DNA of 64,000 nt from Cerrena zonata (lineage: Eukaryota > Basidiomycota > Agaricomycetes > Polyporales > Cerrenaceae), in assembly GCA_038087015.1 (NCBI GenBank), contig JASBNA010000017.1:434001-498000 (forward strand), read 5' to 3'. Made by a program: the position numbers and the translations under genes. The notes under the pieces are model-generated. The model was given only the letters and a program-made list of their open reading frames with translations, was not told the DNA's origin and did not search any database. This document shows positions 12,357-24,082 of this stretch, one piece after another. How positions within the stretch are numbered: position 1 is the stretch's first letter; each line of letters starts with the position of its first letter.

Positions 12357-14535
12357 TCACTCTGATAATCGAATGACGTCGCCAACAAAGATGAAGTCAC
12401 CTCTTTCGTGGAGTGCCATCGCAGCTTTCGTAACCTCAGTAGTATCGAAATCTTCATGCTTGTCAGGAGGCATCGCAGCGTTAAGGTAAGTCATCAAAGT
12501 GGCGATAGTGAGTTCGTCCGAGTTGGCGTATGTCGTCCTGAAGAGGTAGGACACCGACTTGAAAGCAAATTCCAGCCTGGTCAAACAATTTCAAACGGTT
12601 AGAACCAAAACACAACACCGGCAAAGAGGAATAAACTCCGAAAAACAAATTCAAGCAAAAGTCCAGCTTACCTGCCTGCAGGCGAGTCCAGATCGGCCAA
12701 GCTGAGAGAATCAATGTCCATGAAATCCGGCTCGCCCTCCGCATCGACGTCTTCAGGGTATGTCAACTCCGTAGGTGGTTTCCTGATGTCCTTCTTACGT
12801 GACGAGGAAGGACCAAATACATCCTTCGCTTTACGCTTCTCTTGCCGCCTTGCCGCCTTCCCAGAGTCTTCAGCACCGGATTCCACGCCTTCCTCCGACT
12901 CTGGTTCTTCTGAATCCTCCATACCCATTCCACCCATGCCGCTTTTGGAGAATGCACCGGCGGAGACGTACTCTGCTTCGCGTTGGGCCCTTCTATGACC
13001 CCCATTTTGCCTATACACGGTAAAAGAAGAAAGAAGAAGGTGAATTTTGTTAGAAGAGTCTCGCACGAGAAGACAAACGCGGCAGGGAAAGACATACTGC
13101 TTATTGAGGCATTTGCTCCGATGTTGCAACCATGGATACGCACAATACGAACTATCCTGCCTCAATTGGACCCATTTCTGACACAATGAGCAAAACACCC
13201 GATTAGGTTCTACTTCGCCGATCAATGGGTCGGACCGAAGTGCGGCAGCGCGTTGTTCTGCGTTCCTTCTCCTCGATTCCTGGGCGGGAGGGAAGTTGGA
13301 AGGGTTGAGATCCTTGAATGTCGAAGGCGACAGTGAAGGAGGTATCTGTGTGATACTGGCGGGGAGGGGCATCGAGTTCTGCACCATAGCTAGAAGATGT
13401 TTGGACGGTGGGGGCACACTGTCGGCAGTTGGAATGCTATATCAAGATTATGTTAATGTCCGTCATATTAGGTTATTAACGGATGTTATTGGACATTACC
13501 CAACGTTCGAGGTCGAAGCGACCGGTGTCGTTGACGACGAGGCAACGCCTTGTAAACAGGCATTCTTGTGGTCCGTCCATGTCTGAACAACCGTAGTATT
13601 GTCAGCGGAACCAAGAGAGATCCATTGTTCGCAGTTCTTGCACTGAACACGTTCAGTATCAAATTTCCGGACAAGGGGGTCCTTTGCAAACAAGCTGCTG
13701 CGATCGTCACATGGGAGCCCATTCTTCGCGCTAGAACGACTGACATATAAGTTCGAAGAAGTTCTGTGAAACGTGAGTATTGGGAAATGAAAACCTACTT
13801 TCGTTTCGCGAGGCAGCTCTTCCGGTGAGCGTCCCAAGGAATCGAGCAATAAGTCGAGTTGGGACGTAAACGAATCCACTTATCGCATGATGCACAGAGA
13901 ACGCGATAGGCCTCGAACTGGGCAACGTAGGGGTCGTTGCGGAGATAAGCTATACGTTCTTCCTCGTTTCTCTTCGGTCGGCGACGTTTGTTCGGCGGTT
14001 GGCTAGGACTTTCGACAGAAGGTTCAGGAGTACCGGATGATGCCTTGGGACTTTGTTGCCGTGCGTTCTGGCTGTTGTGAACGGACCAATTAGATTTTTC
14101 AATGCGCAGAAAAAATCAGAAAAAAGGATTTTTGCTCACCAGGACATTTTGTGAACATCCCAGTGTTTCACAGTGAAACCTCCCTCGTCTCTGATCGGGA
14201 TGTCTTGTTCGCAAGTGTCGCAGCGTACATGGCTACCGTCAGCTTCACTCTTCGGTATTTGGGAGGCACCGTTAGTGTGATTAGGTGCGCGCTCATTTAC
14301 AGGAGAGGAAGTCGGCGTTGAGTCTGCTGTGGACGGTGGCTCTTTGCGCTTCTGCGGCACGATGCTACGGCAAAATGAGTTGAATAGAGAAAGTGAAGGA
14401 GAGCGGAGCTTACCCAGGGGACGCGGGCATCTGATCAGCAGCTGGGGTAGAACGCTGTTCTCTGTGTGTCCAACATCAATACGAGCGTTTGACCAAAACG
14501 GTCACTTGCCAGACTCACTCATTCTCAGACTCCAT
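12357..14535 (-). CDS. protein with four tandem C2HC finger-like repeats
   Basis: Eight exons join in phase; the first five are 14519-14535, 14414-14461, 14140-14364, 13799-14071 and 13500-13739, and three more follow down to a stop at 12357-12359, about 560 residues in all. Four repeats share C-x2-C-x19/20-H-x3-C: CDTCEQDIPIRD...HKMSC, CASCDKWIRLRP...HRKSC, CKNCEQWISLGS...HKNAC and CSLCQKWVQLRQ...HRSKC. Copies 2 and 4 are nearly superimposable, with W-I/V-x-L-R and a P-W pair before the His. The last Cys of copy 1 is split by an intron. Linkers are Pro/Ser-rich and basic (PPNKRRRPKRNEEER looks like a nuclear signal), followed by an acidic region and a compact C-terminal domain. I infer a nuclear, possibly DNA- or protein-binding role. 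I cannot place it in a named family. Confidence 0.85.
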
Positions 14536-17500
14536 TGCTATATATAATCTGCAACAGTGAGCGCAAGGAGGACAGTAGGTAGGCCTGGATGTGGCGAGAA
14601 TGTGAAGCGGGGAGGGTGTTGTCGGAAGGGGAGGGTAGACAAGAGATGACTTGACGTGGTGGAGGGTTATAAAATGGGATCGAAGAGAAGAGAAAACATT
14701 GAATGCAGACGATTTGCCGGAATTTCGAAAAACAAAACAGAAAAGTGATTCCCAGGCCGATGATCAAAAACCTCGACAGAGACCCCTGCGCGCCCGATTG
14801 GCTCTAAGACTCCTTCATGAGACTCGACGAGTCTGCAGGACACAACACCCGTACCCCTCTGAGACACCGAGACTCCCCGAGACTCCTCTGAGACCTCCAA
14901 TAAAGCAACTCGACCATCTTATAAAACAGACCCCTCCAGCACTCCATCTTCCTGCCTGTTTCGCCCTCACCATTCGCAATGACGCATTTGTCCAGGCCAT
15001 CCCCAGACATGCTCAACCATATCATCTCTCCAGCTGACTACACACCCGTTATGTTTTTTCATCATGTGGTCTTCCTCCCCCATCGAACTTCGCAGGTTCT
15101 CTGTCTCACTGGCCGCCGTTCTTCCCAGAATATCCATATCCATAACATACCAGTCTGGGCCCACATCAGGGATCCCGCCCTCCAGCCACAGGCAGACATT
15201 CTGACAGGCACACCCATAGTTCCAGCAACACCTCGTCCATTTCCTTTCGCCCGTTCTCATATAAGTACGCCCTGCCTAGTCCCCGCGGAAAAGCGGGGTA
15301 CGACATGCCTCTTTCGGACTCTTCGAAGTCTCCCTGATTCTTTCTGTCATGCAAGGTACCTTTTCCGGTAGAACGTGTGATATGGCGACATGCACATTCC
15401 TCTCCCATACGGTACTTAGACTCTGACTGCCGGCGGTCTCCAGTGTCGAACTGTACCCACCGGTGCTACCAGAACAAACACTCTATATCCAAATCTCTCA
15501 TTGACAAGTCTACATGACAGCTACCTGATCATGTTCACGCGAGCAAAAGCCTACCCTGACATCTCCTGTAGATGCATCACATGCGATGTACAAACACTAT
15601 CATAAGCATGCAGGGTTTTGACAGATCGTCCTTGCTGTGCGGTATTCCTGGCATCTTGGTTTGGTCTTTCGTAGTCATCGCAAAGATGGTCAAACCTATT
15701 TTCGGTCCGTGACAGTGAGGGACCGCAATGTTTCCTCCGTTTCATCGGGACATCTCTCATCGATTTCTTCTGTCATTCATATAATCACGTCCTGCCATTT
15801 CACTCCAGCGAATGACAGTGGCAAATGAACATACTGACCCTTCTCTCAGCGGATATCCCTACTACTGCTTCCCGTCACGGTCACCTCGGGTTCTTACTTC
15901 CACACTTCAAGTTCAAGCCTCGAACCTCATGCCTACCAAGTCTCCTGGGCCTTCATTCCAGATTGCTTTCCTGGACCTCGGCCTACGCGGTATCTTTCTA
16001 GACCATGCGTTATGATTCTCCGACATTCCTTTTCCGATAATAACATATCCCGCCAGGCATCTCAACATCATCCTCTCTCATAAGGCACTCGGTTTTACCC
16101 CGGCATTCCAAATTATCGGGAGGTATAGTCAGTACCTGGTACCACGTTACACGCAAGATCGATATCACCGTCAACGTCAATGGACTCCTCACACAATACA
16201 CCACGTCTAACACGACTGATCATGACAAGGAGAAACAGACTCCGAGATGACACATCTCTCCCTCCCCGCACCCTATTCCAAAACATCTCTTCTTGAGAAT
16301 GTCTGATGAACATTCGTTTTCTCCGTCTTTCCCTCTCAGACGCCACCACCGTCGGTTTTGTACGTATTAGACCAGAAAGGGTTGGTTTTCTCGAAAAGGT
16401 AGTCTAAAGCTACCATTCTATTCACTTCCTTTCTCATAAACTCAACCTCTCCCTCCCCCTTCTTATTGTGTGGTTTCGGTTGCTAATCTGAGGTTATGTG
16501 TGACTAGTCCCTACGCTTTGTACGGCTTCTGATCCCGAGCAATGTCCGCCGGTGGAGGTTGTGGAGAGAACTCTGATTTCTATAGTTTCTATGTTGTGTT
16601 TCCATCAGGCCAAACGTCAGCCACAGAACGTTGTTTCTGTGAATCCCCGTTATGTTTGGAAATCTGAACGGGAAACGACAAACAAAGGACAAAGAGGAGA
16701 CATGGGCTCTGGACCTCTAACAGTCCCGCTTTATTTCGGTCCGGTAATTTCGTATGTAATGGGTGGCACACGCGGGTGAGTGAAGTTGGTATGTTCTCCC
16801 ATCTGTGTTACGGGTTGAAAGTTGCCTTTTTGAACTCTTGCCCCCGTTCACGGTGGGTATAGACCCAACAGTAATAGGAATAGATAGAATAGATCGTCGC
16901 CCTCCCTCCCATACGCACGCATACCACCAACATAAACTTAAATACTGCGGAAACGGAGAGGTGCCTTTTGTATGTTTCTGTCCTCAGTTGCCATATGTTC
17001 TTCGTGCCACTCACCATTTTCCACAAACGATTCCGACATGCCCGCGTCTATGCAGGGTCATTACATGAACGAATGGGTGCAGATCGCGCTCAGACGAAAG
17101 CGACCAATGTCACACCCACGAAAAGTGCGAAAGCCTAGCCAGAATGGTGCTGTTTGTCATAGATGGTTGTGCACAGCCAGTGCCGTTAGAGGAAGCTTGG
17201 TATATGTTTTCAGGGCCGTGTATGTTCTCGACTGTGTCGAGATTTCCTCATGTCAAAGCTTCCTTGCACACAAATCAATTGAACGGAATGAAGTTACTCC
17301 ACTCATCATAACTTCTGACCAATCGCGTTCCCCCATATCAAAGTCAATAACACCGCCGCATGTGCGAGAGAATCACGCACGGTGGAGCTTACAGCCGTTT
17401 CCTATCAAATATAGTATCGTCTTGACAGAGAGGTCTAGGCAGAGAACACACAAAGACAAATATGTCACACAGGGAAGATGGGTCACTGATCAACAGTTCA

Positions 17501-17682
17501 GGTAATGATTCTAACTGTCTGTGTCCTTTGGTAAAATGGGATCCACCTTCCAGGTAGGGTCCAGACAGCGAATGCCAACATTTACATACAAGTGTGTTCT
17601 CTGTGTTCTCTGTGTTCTCCGTACAGCCTGGAATTATTTGTATATGTTGCGGACAAGTAACGGCCATAAGCAAAAGCCACAG
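14536..17682. other. long intergenic region, no gene supported
   Basis: This is 3.1 kb upstream of the four-finger gene and downstream of the GLTP-like gene. It is fairly C/T-rich on the plus strand from about 14800 to 16500. A short tandem array of TCTGTGTTC units lies near 17597-17625. Open frames up to 177 codons (16972-17505) look like composition effects, and no exon pair could be joined convincingly. Confidence 0.4.
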
Positions 17683-19011
17683 TCAGACCTTACCATATCC
17701 ACCTTGCTCAAGAAAGGTCTTCATCCGGTGACAGATGCTATCCAGGCCGGAAAGCCATTTCGAGAGTTCCGTGTCGAATGCATCATGAGGACTGCCTTCT
17801 GAGAGTCGATTGTAGAAGTCATGACGGTGCGGGACGGCTCTAATGGCGACCTGAAAGCCGGTAATACGGCAGAAGATACGTCGTTAGTTCCGGGAGACAT
17901 GTCATGAGTGAGTCGAGTTGGTAGGAAAAAATGACATGTTGGAGACAACACTAGGCAGCTCTCCGTCCAATGAGCAATATCGCCCGAAATAAACTGGGCT
18001 CCCTGCATAAAACTTGCCAAAGATGTCTTCCATCCCACTGCTTTATTCATATGAAGCGAACAGACTGGTCTGGTTGTCCGCTAGACGAGACATACCGGAA
18101 AGCAGGTACAGGTGTTTGGTGGACCGATGCAGTATAAGCGAGAATGCATACACCATTGGTCCAGTCTGACGCGCCCGCCGTCTAGACGATGCGTACACTC
18201 GGACATTCAACTAGTCCAGTTTTCTCTCATGTGTCAAGATGAAATGAAATAATGCTCACAACAACAACCGAACGAACTATGAAAGAAAGGTGGTGCTTCA
18301 AATGAACATCGAACGACCGCCTGAAGCAGACATGAAGTTCAGATCCCCGGTCATTTTGCATGTTCTGAAGCGCTTGACACGTAAACAACAGTCCTCTAGT
18401 GTAGGCGGTGCCGACATCATACAAATATACCAGAGTTTAGATGAACAAGAGAAGAACGAGATCATCAGCTGGATTGTTCCGAATTCAAATCAAGTACCAG
18501 TACTTACCGAATGAGACGCACCATACACGCCGTGCCATAGCGGTTGCTTTCGTGTGCCTCATTCTTGACAAGATTCTCCAAGGTGGTGGAGGTAGACGGA
18601 GCCGTCTTATGTCTTCCCCGCACGCCCTGTATCCGTGAGTAACCGATGTGGAGCCAAGTGTCACGTTCACGATGAGGATTCTGTAGGGACATAAAAACTC
18701 CATTACACTTACGGCAATATTGTCACGGAGGTCCTTTTGGACAAAGGCAAAGACTCCGTTGCCTACGAGGTCTATCCGTGGAAATGCGGCCGATTTATTG
18801 ATACGAGGTTTAAGCTAGGATGCATTGTCTGTGAAAAACGTACCGAACATATGTACAAAATCATCCGATGCGTGCAGAAAAGAAGTCGTGTCGACACCTT
18901 CGTCGGTGATTGACACATCTGCAAAGGACTTTCCAGGCGATGTTCGTCAATCCAGTACTCGTGCTAAGGGTGATGGATCGGTACCTTGGCAGTTTGGTAA
19001 TACGGGGCCAT
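17683..19011 (-). CDS. glycolipid transfer protein (GLTP) domain protein
   Basis: Six exons (18985-19011, 18844-18928, 18713-18771, 18508-18626, 18260-18395, 17683-17850) join in phase to 197 residues, one GLTP fold with nothing added. The start MAPYYQTAK-SFADVSITDEGVDT, the helix DLVGNGVFAFVQKDLRDNIA, the tail of helix KHHLSFIVR with the conserved His, the P-H-R-H-DFY turn and the terminal GGYGKV all match the family. These proteins move glycosphingolipids between membranes in the cytosol. Two ligand residues of animal GLTP are not kept: the Trp before L-x-R-G-L is Arg here, and the Lys three residues after the conserved Asn is Gly. The intron between exons 5 and 6 is long (409 nt). The fold is clear; glycolipid binding is doubtful. 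Confidence 0.9.
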
Positions 19012-19415
19012 AGTTCGAAATCCGGGACCTAGAGAGGGTAAGTACGTCCCAGAATGCGGTGACTGCAACGCTCATATACTCCTCTCCAGTGCATATGTTG
19101 CATGGAAGCCTCACGACATAGGGATGGTCATGGTGGCGGATGGAGAAAGAACGTTTCGGCGATTACCGACCGAGGAGCAGAGAGCTTAATTCGTGGACTT
19201 CGCAGGGCAGAATCCCCGCAAGATGAACTTACCTTTGGACTTCGACCTTCACCGCAAGCGAAATGAACGAAACGTGCAACAAGCTGAACTCACGCCGGTG
19301 CAGGCTTTTGGACATATAGAGACAACGAAGGTTGGGTGATGCATCGATGCGGGGAACTTGAAGAGTTGCCTGATGTGGGTTGATTGCGCCCTAGCCGGCG
19401 GCAGGCACGACTCTC
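19012..19415. other. upstream region of the GLTP-like gene
   Basis: This is 404 bases between the GLTP-like start and the 3' end of the membrane-protein relic. An open plus-strand frame at about 19012-19191 looks protein-like but has no partner exons; I regard it as accidental. Confidence 0.4.
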
Positions 19416-19909
19416 TCAATCGATTCGGCTTGTGTTCCTTTTGAGTTTCGGTACAGGACAAGGAAAGCAGACATACAGATGTGCTCGATGAGCGTCGATC
19501 AAACATGTGTTCTGGTGCATGTTTCGGTGCAATAATGATCTGCGTTTTGGGGGTCTTCCTTGTATTGGTTCAAGTTGAGCAGTCTCGAAGTCATTAACTT
19601 CTGTGTTGTTGACAGTGTTCGAAAGCGTGTTGTGAACATCCCAGTCTGTGGACAGGATGATGCTTATGGTCGCCAGGGTATAGTCTCAAGGATGATGGGA
19701 CCGACTTGATGAGGGTACCCAGTGGTCTTCTGGGTGAGAAAGGAATCTGGTCCGGTGGAAGTCCGCGCCACTGGCCTCGTGATCCAAGTGAAAAATAAGG
19801 GTGAAGTTTAGGGCGAATATTGTAGTGATGAAGGCGAGTCCAAAGTCTTTGAGCAATGAGCAGACTGTCCAAGAGAGACCTGTCCTGTGCGGCGAGGCAT
19901 ACACGAGGT
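19416..19909 (-). pseudogene. 5'-truncated membrane-protein relic, DUF6533-like C-terminal half
   Basis: Two exon-like pieces (19772-19909 and 19416-19684) join in phase with an 87-nt intron. The first reads SLLKDFGLAFITTIFALNF within a long hydrophobic helix, preceded by HRTGLSWTV. After the join comes a final helix-like LATISIILSTDWDVHNTLS, then a polar tail (NNTEVNDFETAQLEP...PKRRSLLHRN) ending at a stop at 19416-19418. The order 'R-T-x-L...LL-x-D-x6-F...LN' then a short helix then a hydrophilic tail resembles the end of DUF6533-type membrane proteins, which are abundant in mushrooms. The five or so upstream helices expected are not found before 19909. It may be a truncated copy, or a gene whose 5' exons I have missed. 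Confidence 0.4.
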
Positions 19910-20864
19910 CTCATCACAAAAACACGCCTAAGATCGTCTAGTAAGAACTGTTTATAAACTGGATACCTCCTTTCTAGGTGTAAAGAAGTGATTATATGCA
20001 CTTGCTCCTTGACTTAACAAGCATATTACGTATGGTAATGGTAGGAGTCTTCCATCCTTACGACTTAACAAGATTTCACCGGGTGAGTGTTGCAACAAAA
20101 GGGGACTAGTGGATTCGTTGACTCTTTCTAGAATAGAGAAAACAAAGCAGAAACAGATACCAGACACGAAACGCATTATTCCTTTGACATTGTGCAAAGG
20201 AACCACAAACGTTCAGTGCAACAGTGGACACAAAATCTGATATACTTTGACTTTTGGGTTCGTGAACGTTGTCCAAGGCTTAAATACCGCGGGGGAAAGG
20301 TTAAGTATTGCTCGATTGTTATCTCGTACGCATTCTATGAGCACTATTCAGTTTTATTTGAATGCTAGGTAAAGGGCTCGAAGTTGGAACTCAGACCGGG
20401 CATTACAATTCAAAGTCAGAGGACTCTTTTCAGCGCTAATCATGCTCGCCTATGATATGTTTTATTTGGTGAACTTGAACATGAGGTTTGAAAGAGAAAA
20501 AGGAATTCAAACAGATTCGACATCGCCTAGAGTCCCACCTGGTACCGTATTTTGAACATATCAGGCCTACATGACTCGAAAGACTGAATACGGATGGCCG
20601 GCGGCAGGGATGGCGCTTCTGTGTATCGATTTGGCCGCGTTGGTTTTGAATTCTAGGAGGAATCGCCTCGGCCACGATGCACATGGCCACCAGCATGTTA
20701 CACTCGTTGTCCTCCACCTAAGCCCTCCCATCACCATCGGCTTCGACTATTGCACCCATAGCCGTCTCGTCGTGAATACAGAAGGAATACGACTGCTCAT
20801 ACACTTGCGATCTTAGCTAATAACGAAAAACCCGCTGGCTTGTGTGCCTCGTAATCCCTCCTAA
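19910..20864. other. upstream region of CK2 alpha, no gene supported
   Basis: A minus-strand ATG at 20174-20176 opens a frame with a hydrophobic start (MRFVSGICFCFVFSILERV) downstream of a GTATTTAAG box near 20280. It might be a very short secreted peptide gene, but no second exon could be joined. The rest is featureless. Confidence 0.35.
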
Positions 20865-22225
20865 ATGGCGCGTGTCTACACGAATGTGAATGAAAGCCTG
20901 GGACCTGGGTGGTATGACTATGGTAAGTTGCTTCCTTGTTCTATCCACTTGCTCTGGAAACGAGGAATGAAAGACTGATGGAAATCCTTCTCTTTCCCTC
21001 CGTCTATACTCTGTTCTGGTGCACTTTCGTCATAAGAACGTCTGCATATAGATTGGAACGTCCCAGATCGATATGAAATCGTACGAAGAGTCGGCGGTGG
21101 TAAATATTCAGAGGTATGTCATCAATGGCGCCGCTTTTGGGGTACTGATATGTTTTTCTGTTCCTGACATGCATACATCCAGGTTTTTGAGGGAATCGAT
21201 ATGTCAAATGAAGACACTTGTATCATCAAAGTGCTCAAACCTGTATCAAAGAAGAAGATCAAGCGCGAGATAAAGATCTTGCGTAATCTCACTGGGGGCC
21301 CCAATATCGTCAGTCTGTTGGACGTCGTGCGGGACCCATTGTCCAGAACGAATAGTCTTATTACGGAGTATGTGGAGAATGTAGATTGGAAAGAGTTGTT
21401 TCCTACGTTGACCGAATTGGAGATCAAAAACTATGTGTTCCAATTGTTGAAGGTATGCACTCAGCCATGTACACCCCGCCCAAAGTGTCAACCGACATTT
21501 TTAGGCGTTGGATTTTGTTCACTCACGGGGGGTTATGCATCGAGATGTTAAACCAGGCAATATTATGTACAATCGTCAACAGCGGAAGGTTTGCCAAACA
21601 CTGTTAAGTGTAGTAAAGCATGCTGACCTACCCACAGCTGCGACTTATCGATTGGGGGCCTGGCGGAATTCTACCACCCGGACACGGAATACCACATACG
21701 AGTCGGGTCACGATATTACAAGGGCCCTGAACTATTGGTCGGATATAAGAAATATGACTATAGCCTTGATATGTGGAGTGTCGGTTGTATGCTAGCGTCG
21801 ATGGTACAAAAGCTTTCGCCCCTGTTCGATTGTCCTTACAATACTGAAATCCTGATCCCAGATCTTTCGCAAGGAGCATTTCTTCCGAGGTCGTGACAAC
21901 GAAGATCAACTCTTGCGTATTCTCAAAGTTCTCGGTACAAGCAGCTTTGAGAAATACCTCGAAAAATACGGTTTATACTTACAAACTGAGAACGAACTCC
22001 TATTGGAAAGGTAAGAAACACACTTCCACTTATTCGTCATTGGCCCTTGATCATCTTTTGCTAACATCACCTTAGTTTCTCCAAGATTCCTTGGCCGTGT
22101 TTTGTCAATCCGGAAAACAGACCCAACGTTTCTAACGAAGCCTTGGATCTTCTTGACAAGCTCCTTCGATATGACCATTGGGAGCGTGTCACGGCTGCCG
22201 AAGCCCTTGCTCATGCCTACTTTAG
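20865..22225 (+). CDS. cka1: casein kinase II catalytic subunit alpha, with a +1 frame disruption
   Basis: Seven exons: 20865-20922, 21052-21113, 21183-21452, 21505-21588, 21638-21803, 21862-22010 and 22076 to about 22225. The protein starts [19 protein letters not shown] and carries the glycine loop [11 protein letters not shown], catalytic Lys in CIIKVLKP, the loop MHRDVKPGN, the CK2-specific DWG instead of [14 protein letters not shown], and [10 protein letters not shown] near the end. It is the constitutively active Ser/Thr kinase of the CK2 holoenzyme (nucleus and cytosol; acidic target sites). Exon 5 is 166 nt where 165 is needed: a run of five G at 21654-21658 inside the DWG codons has one G too many, and the correct frame resumes at once after it. 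CK2 alpha is essential in yeast, so a base-call error is likeliest. The last few residues are not resolved. Confidence 0.92.
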
Positions 22226-23637
22226 TAAGTCAAACTCTCCTACGGAACATCACCCACCACAGTCCATTCTGCCTATCAGCCTATACCACATGTGTCAATT
22301 CATCCCTGCCTACTTTACTATACGCACGTGTGCGTCTAGTTTATACCGAACTTGAGGTGCGTTGCACGTAACACAACGTGCAACATGCACACGCATGTGG
22401 CGGGGTGGATGTGCATGCTTAGCGGCGTTTCATTGTCAATGTGTTTGAATGTGATACTGATGATACTTTGTTTCACCCACAAAGACAACGTCAGATTAGA
22501 ATCAACGCCTAAATCCGCTGAACGGTTCAGTGATTCTGGCTTTTGCTCGACGTGATTTCGACGCCGGAACAATACCGCCTGGTGTCGCCCTTTCCCTCAA
22601 GACTGGCGATAGCTGCATCTTTGCATCCTCGCCAATGCTCTCCCTCCCAAATCGATTTGAATAGACGAAGATTAGCAGGTCTATGTCGTGTACGCCAGAC
22701 GCACTCTGTTTTGCTGCTATCTACTAGTACTTTTTGTTTTTTTGGTTCCCTTGGTATTCATCATCCTTCTGCGAAGGGACAATTCACTGTATCTCTACAA
22801 ACTAACATATTACTTAGGATACCCCAAATTTTTATTTCGATATATCATACGACATTACATGCCAGTGTGCCTACACTCATGACCGTCTCCAAGACCGTAC
22901 CGTTTGTCCTGCTGCGCCTTGTGAACCGCACGCCAGGTGTTAGGTTGCTAGGTTGCATGTGAGATATGGTCGCATGACCTTTCCTATGTTGTATTCAGTC
23001 GTCAAAATATCCCAAGTGGATCCCAGGTGCGTTGATGCAATCATGACGGTCCGGTAATAGCATGACATCCGACACACATTGCTCGTCAATCCGAATTTGG
23101 TATGTCAAATATCCATAACCTCAGCTTCGTTTTCTCACTTCCACCACACTCTTCAGAAGAGGGTGTTATCTTAGCAATCAGGTGGCATAGCTACCACTGT
23201 ACCCACACACACTTCCATTCTACGTTTGACTGCGGTGGGATTTTCTCTGTGCTGTTTACGTTGGTCGTGTTGTGGGCGGCCAATAAGACAACAAGACAGT
23301 GCGAAGACAGCGAGCCAGGTTTTTTTCTCTTTCTTGGCTGATACTTCAGGCTTCAATGCTTGGACCCAGCCCCGAGGCGAAAGTGATGTAACAGTGTGTG
23401 TCACATTACTGATAGTGCTCATGGCTGTGGTACTATCGGTGAGTACCAAGAACCCATAAATGGTCACGGCGTGTATCGATCTCCAACCGACCCTTTCAAG
23501 GTTTGATACCTTTATATGGCTCCTCTGGGCGTAGTACACAGGCTTACTCCAAATTCAGGGTGTACTGTCGTGCGTTCTACCCGTCTGAACATTTTTGCAG
23601 AAGCCTGGACTAGGTCTTCCATAGCTTTGTTGAACAC
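22226..23637. other. intergenic region after CK2 alpha, no gene supported
   Basis: The CK2 alpha 3' end and untranslated region lie here, possibly with a last short exon. The stretch at 22690-22880 opens a hydrophobic frame by T-richness. I see no gene. Confidence 0.4.
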
Positions 23638-24082
23638 ATGCCAGGGCAATCATCACCGCAATACCATTTTGAAATAACTGGCCCCGATATTCTCTTGGTT
23701 TGGATTATTCCGTCGTCAGGAATCCCGCTCGAACCTCAAAATATGCATCTCTTTACAACAAGGGCATTGTTGTTGACGTCGGTATGTGATAGCACCGATA
23801 CTAGTCAACCTCTCCCCCTTACGATGATATCTTACGGTCATTCTGCAGATCTTGGGTTCGGCGGACTTCTTACCTATCCCATATCAAAACTGCTGCCTCA
23901 AATGCTGGGCTACAATTTTACGCAAGTATGCATTGTATCCCTGAATAGGGGTACTTGCTGCGGTGATGCGACAACAGTTCAGTCACTGCTAGTAGGATGA
24001 TGTGTCTGTCGTACGCAACGATCTCATCTGCACAGAGAAGTCTCTTCAACCACCTTACCGGCAATTGCATTCTAGGGACTAA
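23638..24082 (+). pseudogene. probable decayed gene of unknown family
   Basis: Three exon-like blocks read as one protein if one base is missing near 23693. The first block is a frame starting MPGQSSPQYHFEITGPDIL. The next frame over continues as GLDYSVVRNPARTSKYAS up to a GTATGT donor at 23781. Splicing to an acceptor at 23848 gives DLGFGGLLTYPISKLLPQM. A third block after a GTATGC donor reads DDVSVVRNDLICTEKSLQP to a stop near 24082. Both introns are in phase. I do not recognise the family. A frame change and no clear start or upstream exons suggest a relic, though an unmodelled gene is possible. Confidence 0.35.

Noticed and set aside
16972..17505. 177-codon plus-strand open frame downstream of GLTP
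   Set aside because: No family resemblance, no start context, and it does not extend through splice sites.
17389..17673. Extra exon for the GLTP-like gene containing a Thr-Glu-Asn repeat
   Set aside because: Reading straight through the supposed donor gives Lys-Val-stop, which is the normal GLTP C-terminus; the repeat comes from a short tandem array in the 3' region.
18720..19191. Apparent plus-strand gene with protein-like stretches opposite the GLTP-like gene
   Set aside because: The minus strand gives a complete six-exon GLTP with all exon phases matching; the plus-strand readings are shadows and their introns would be only about 38 nt.
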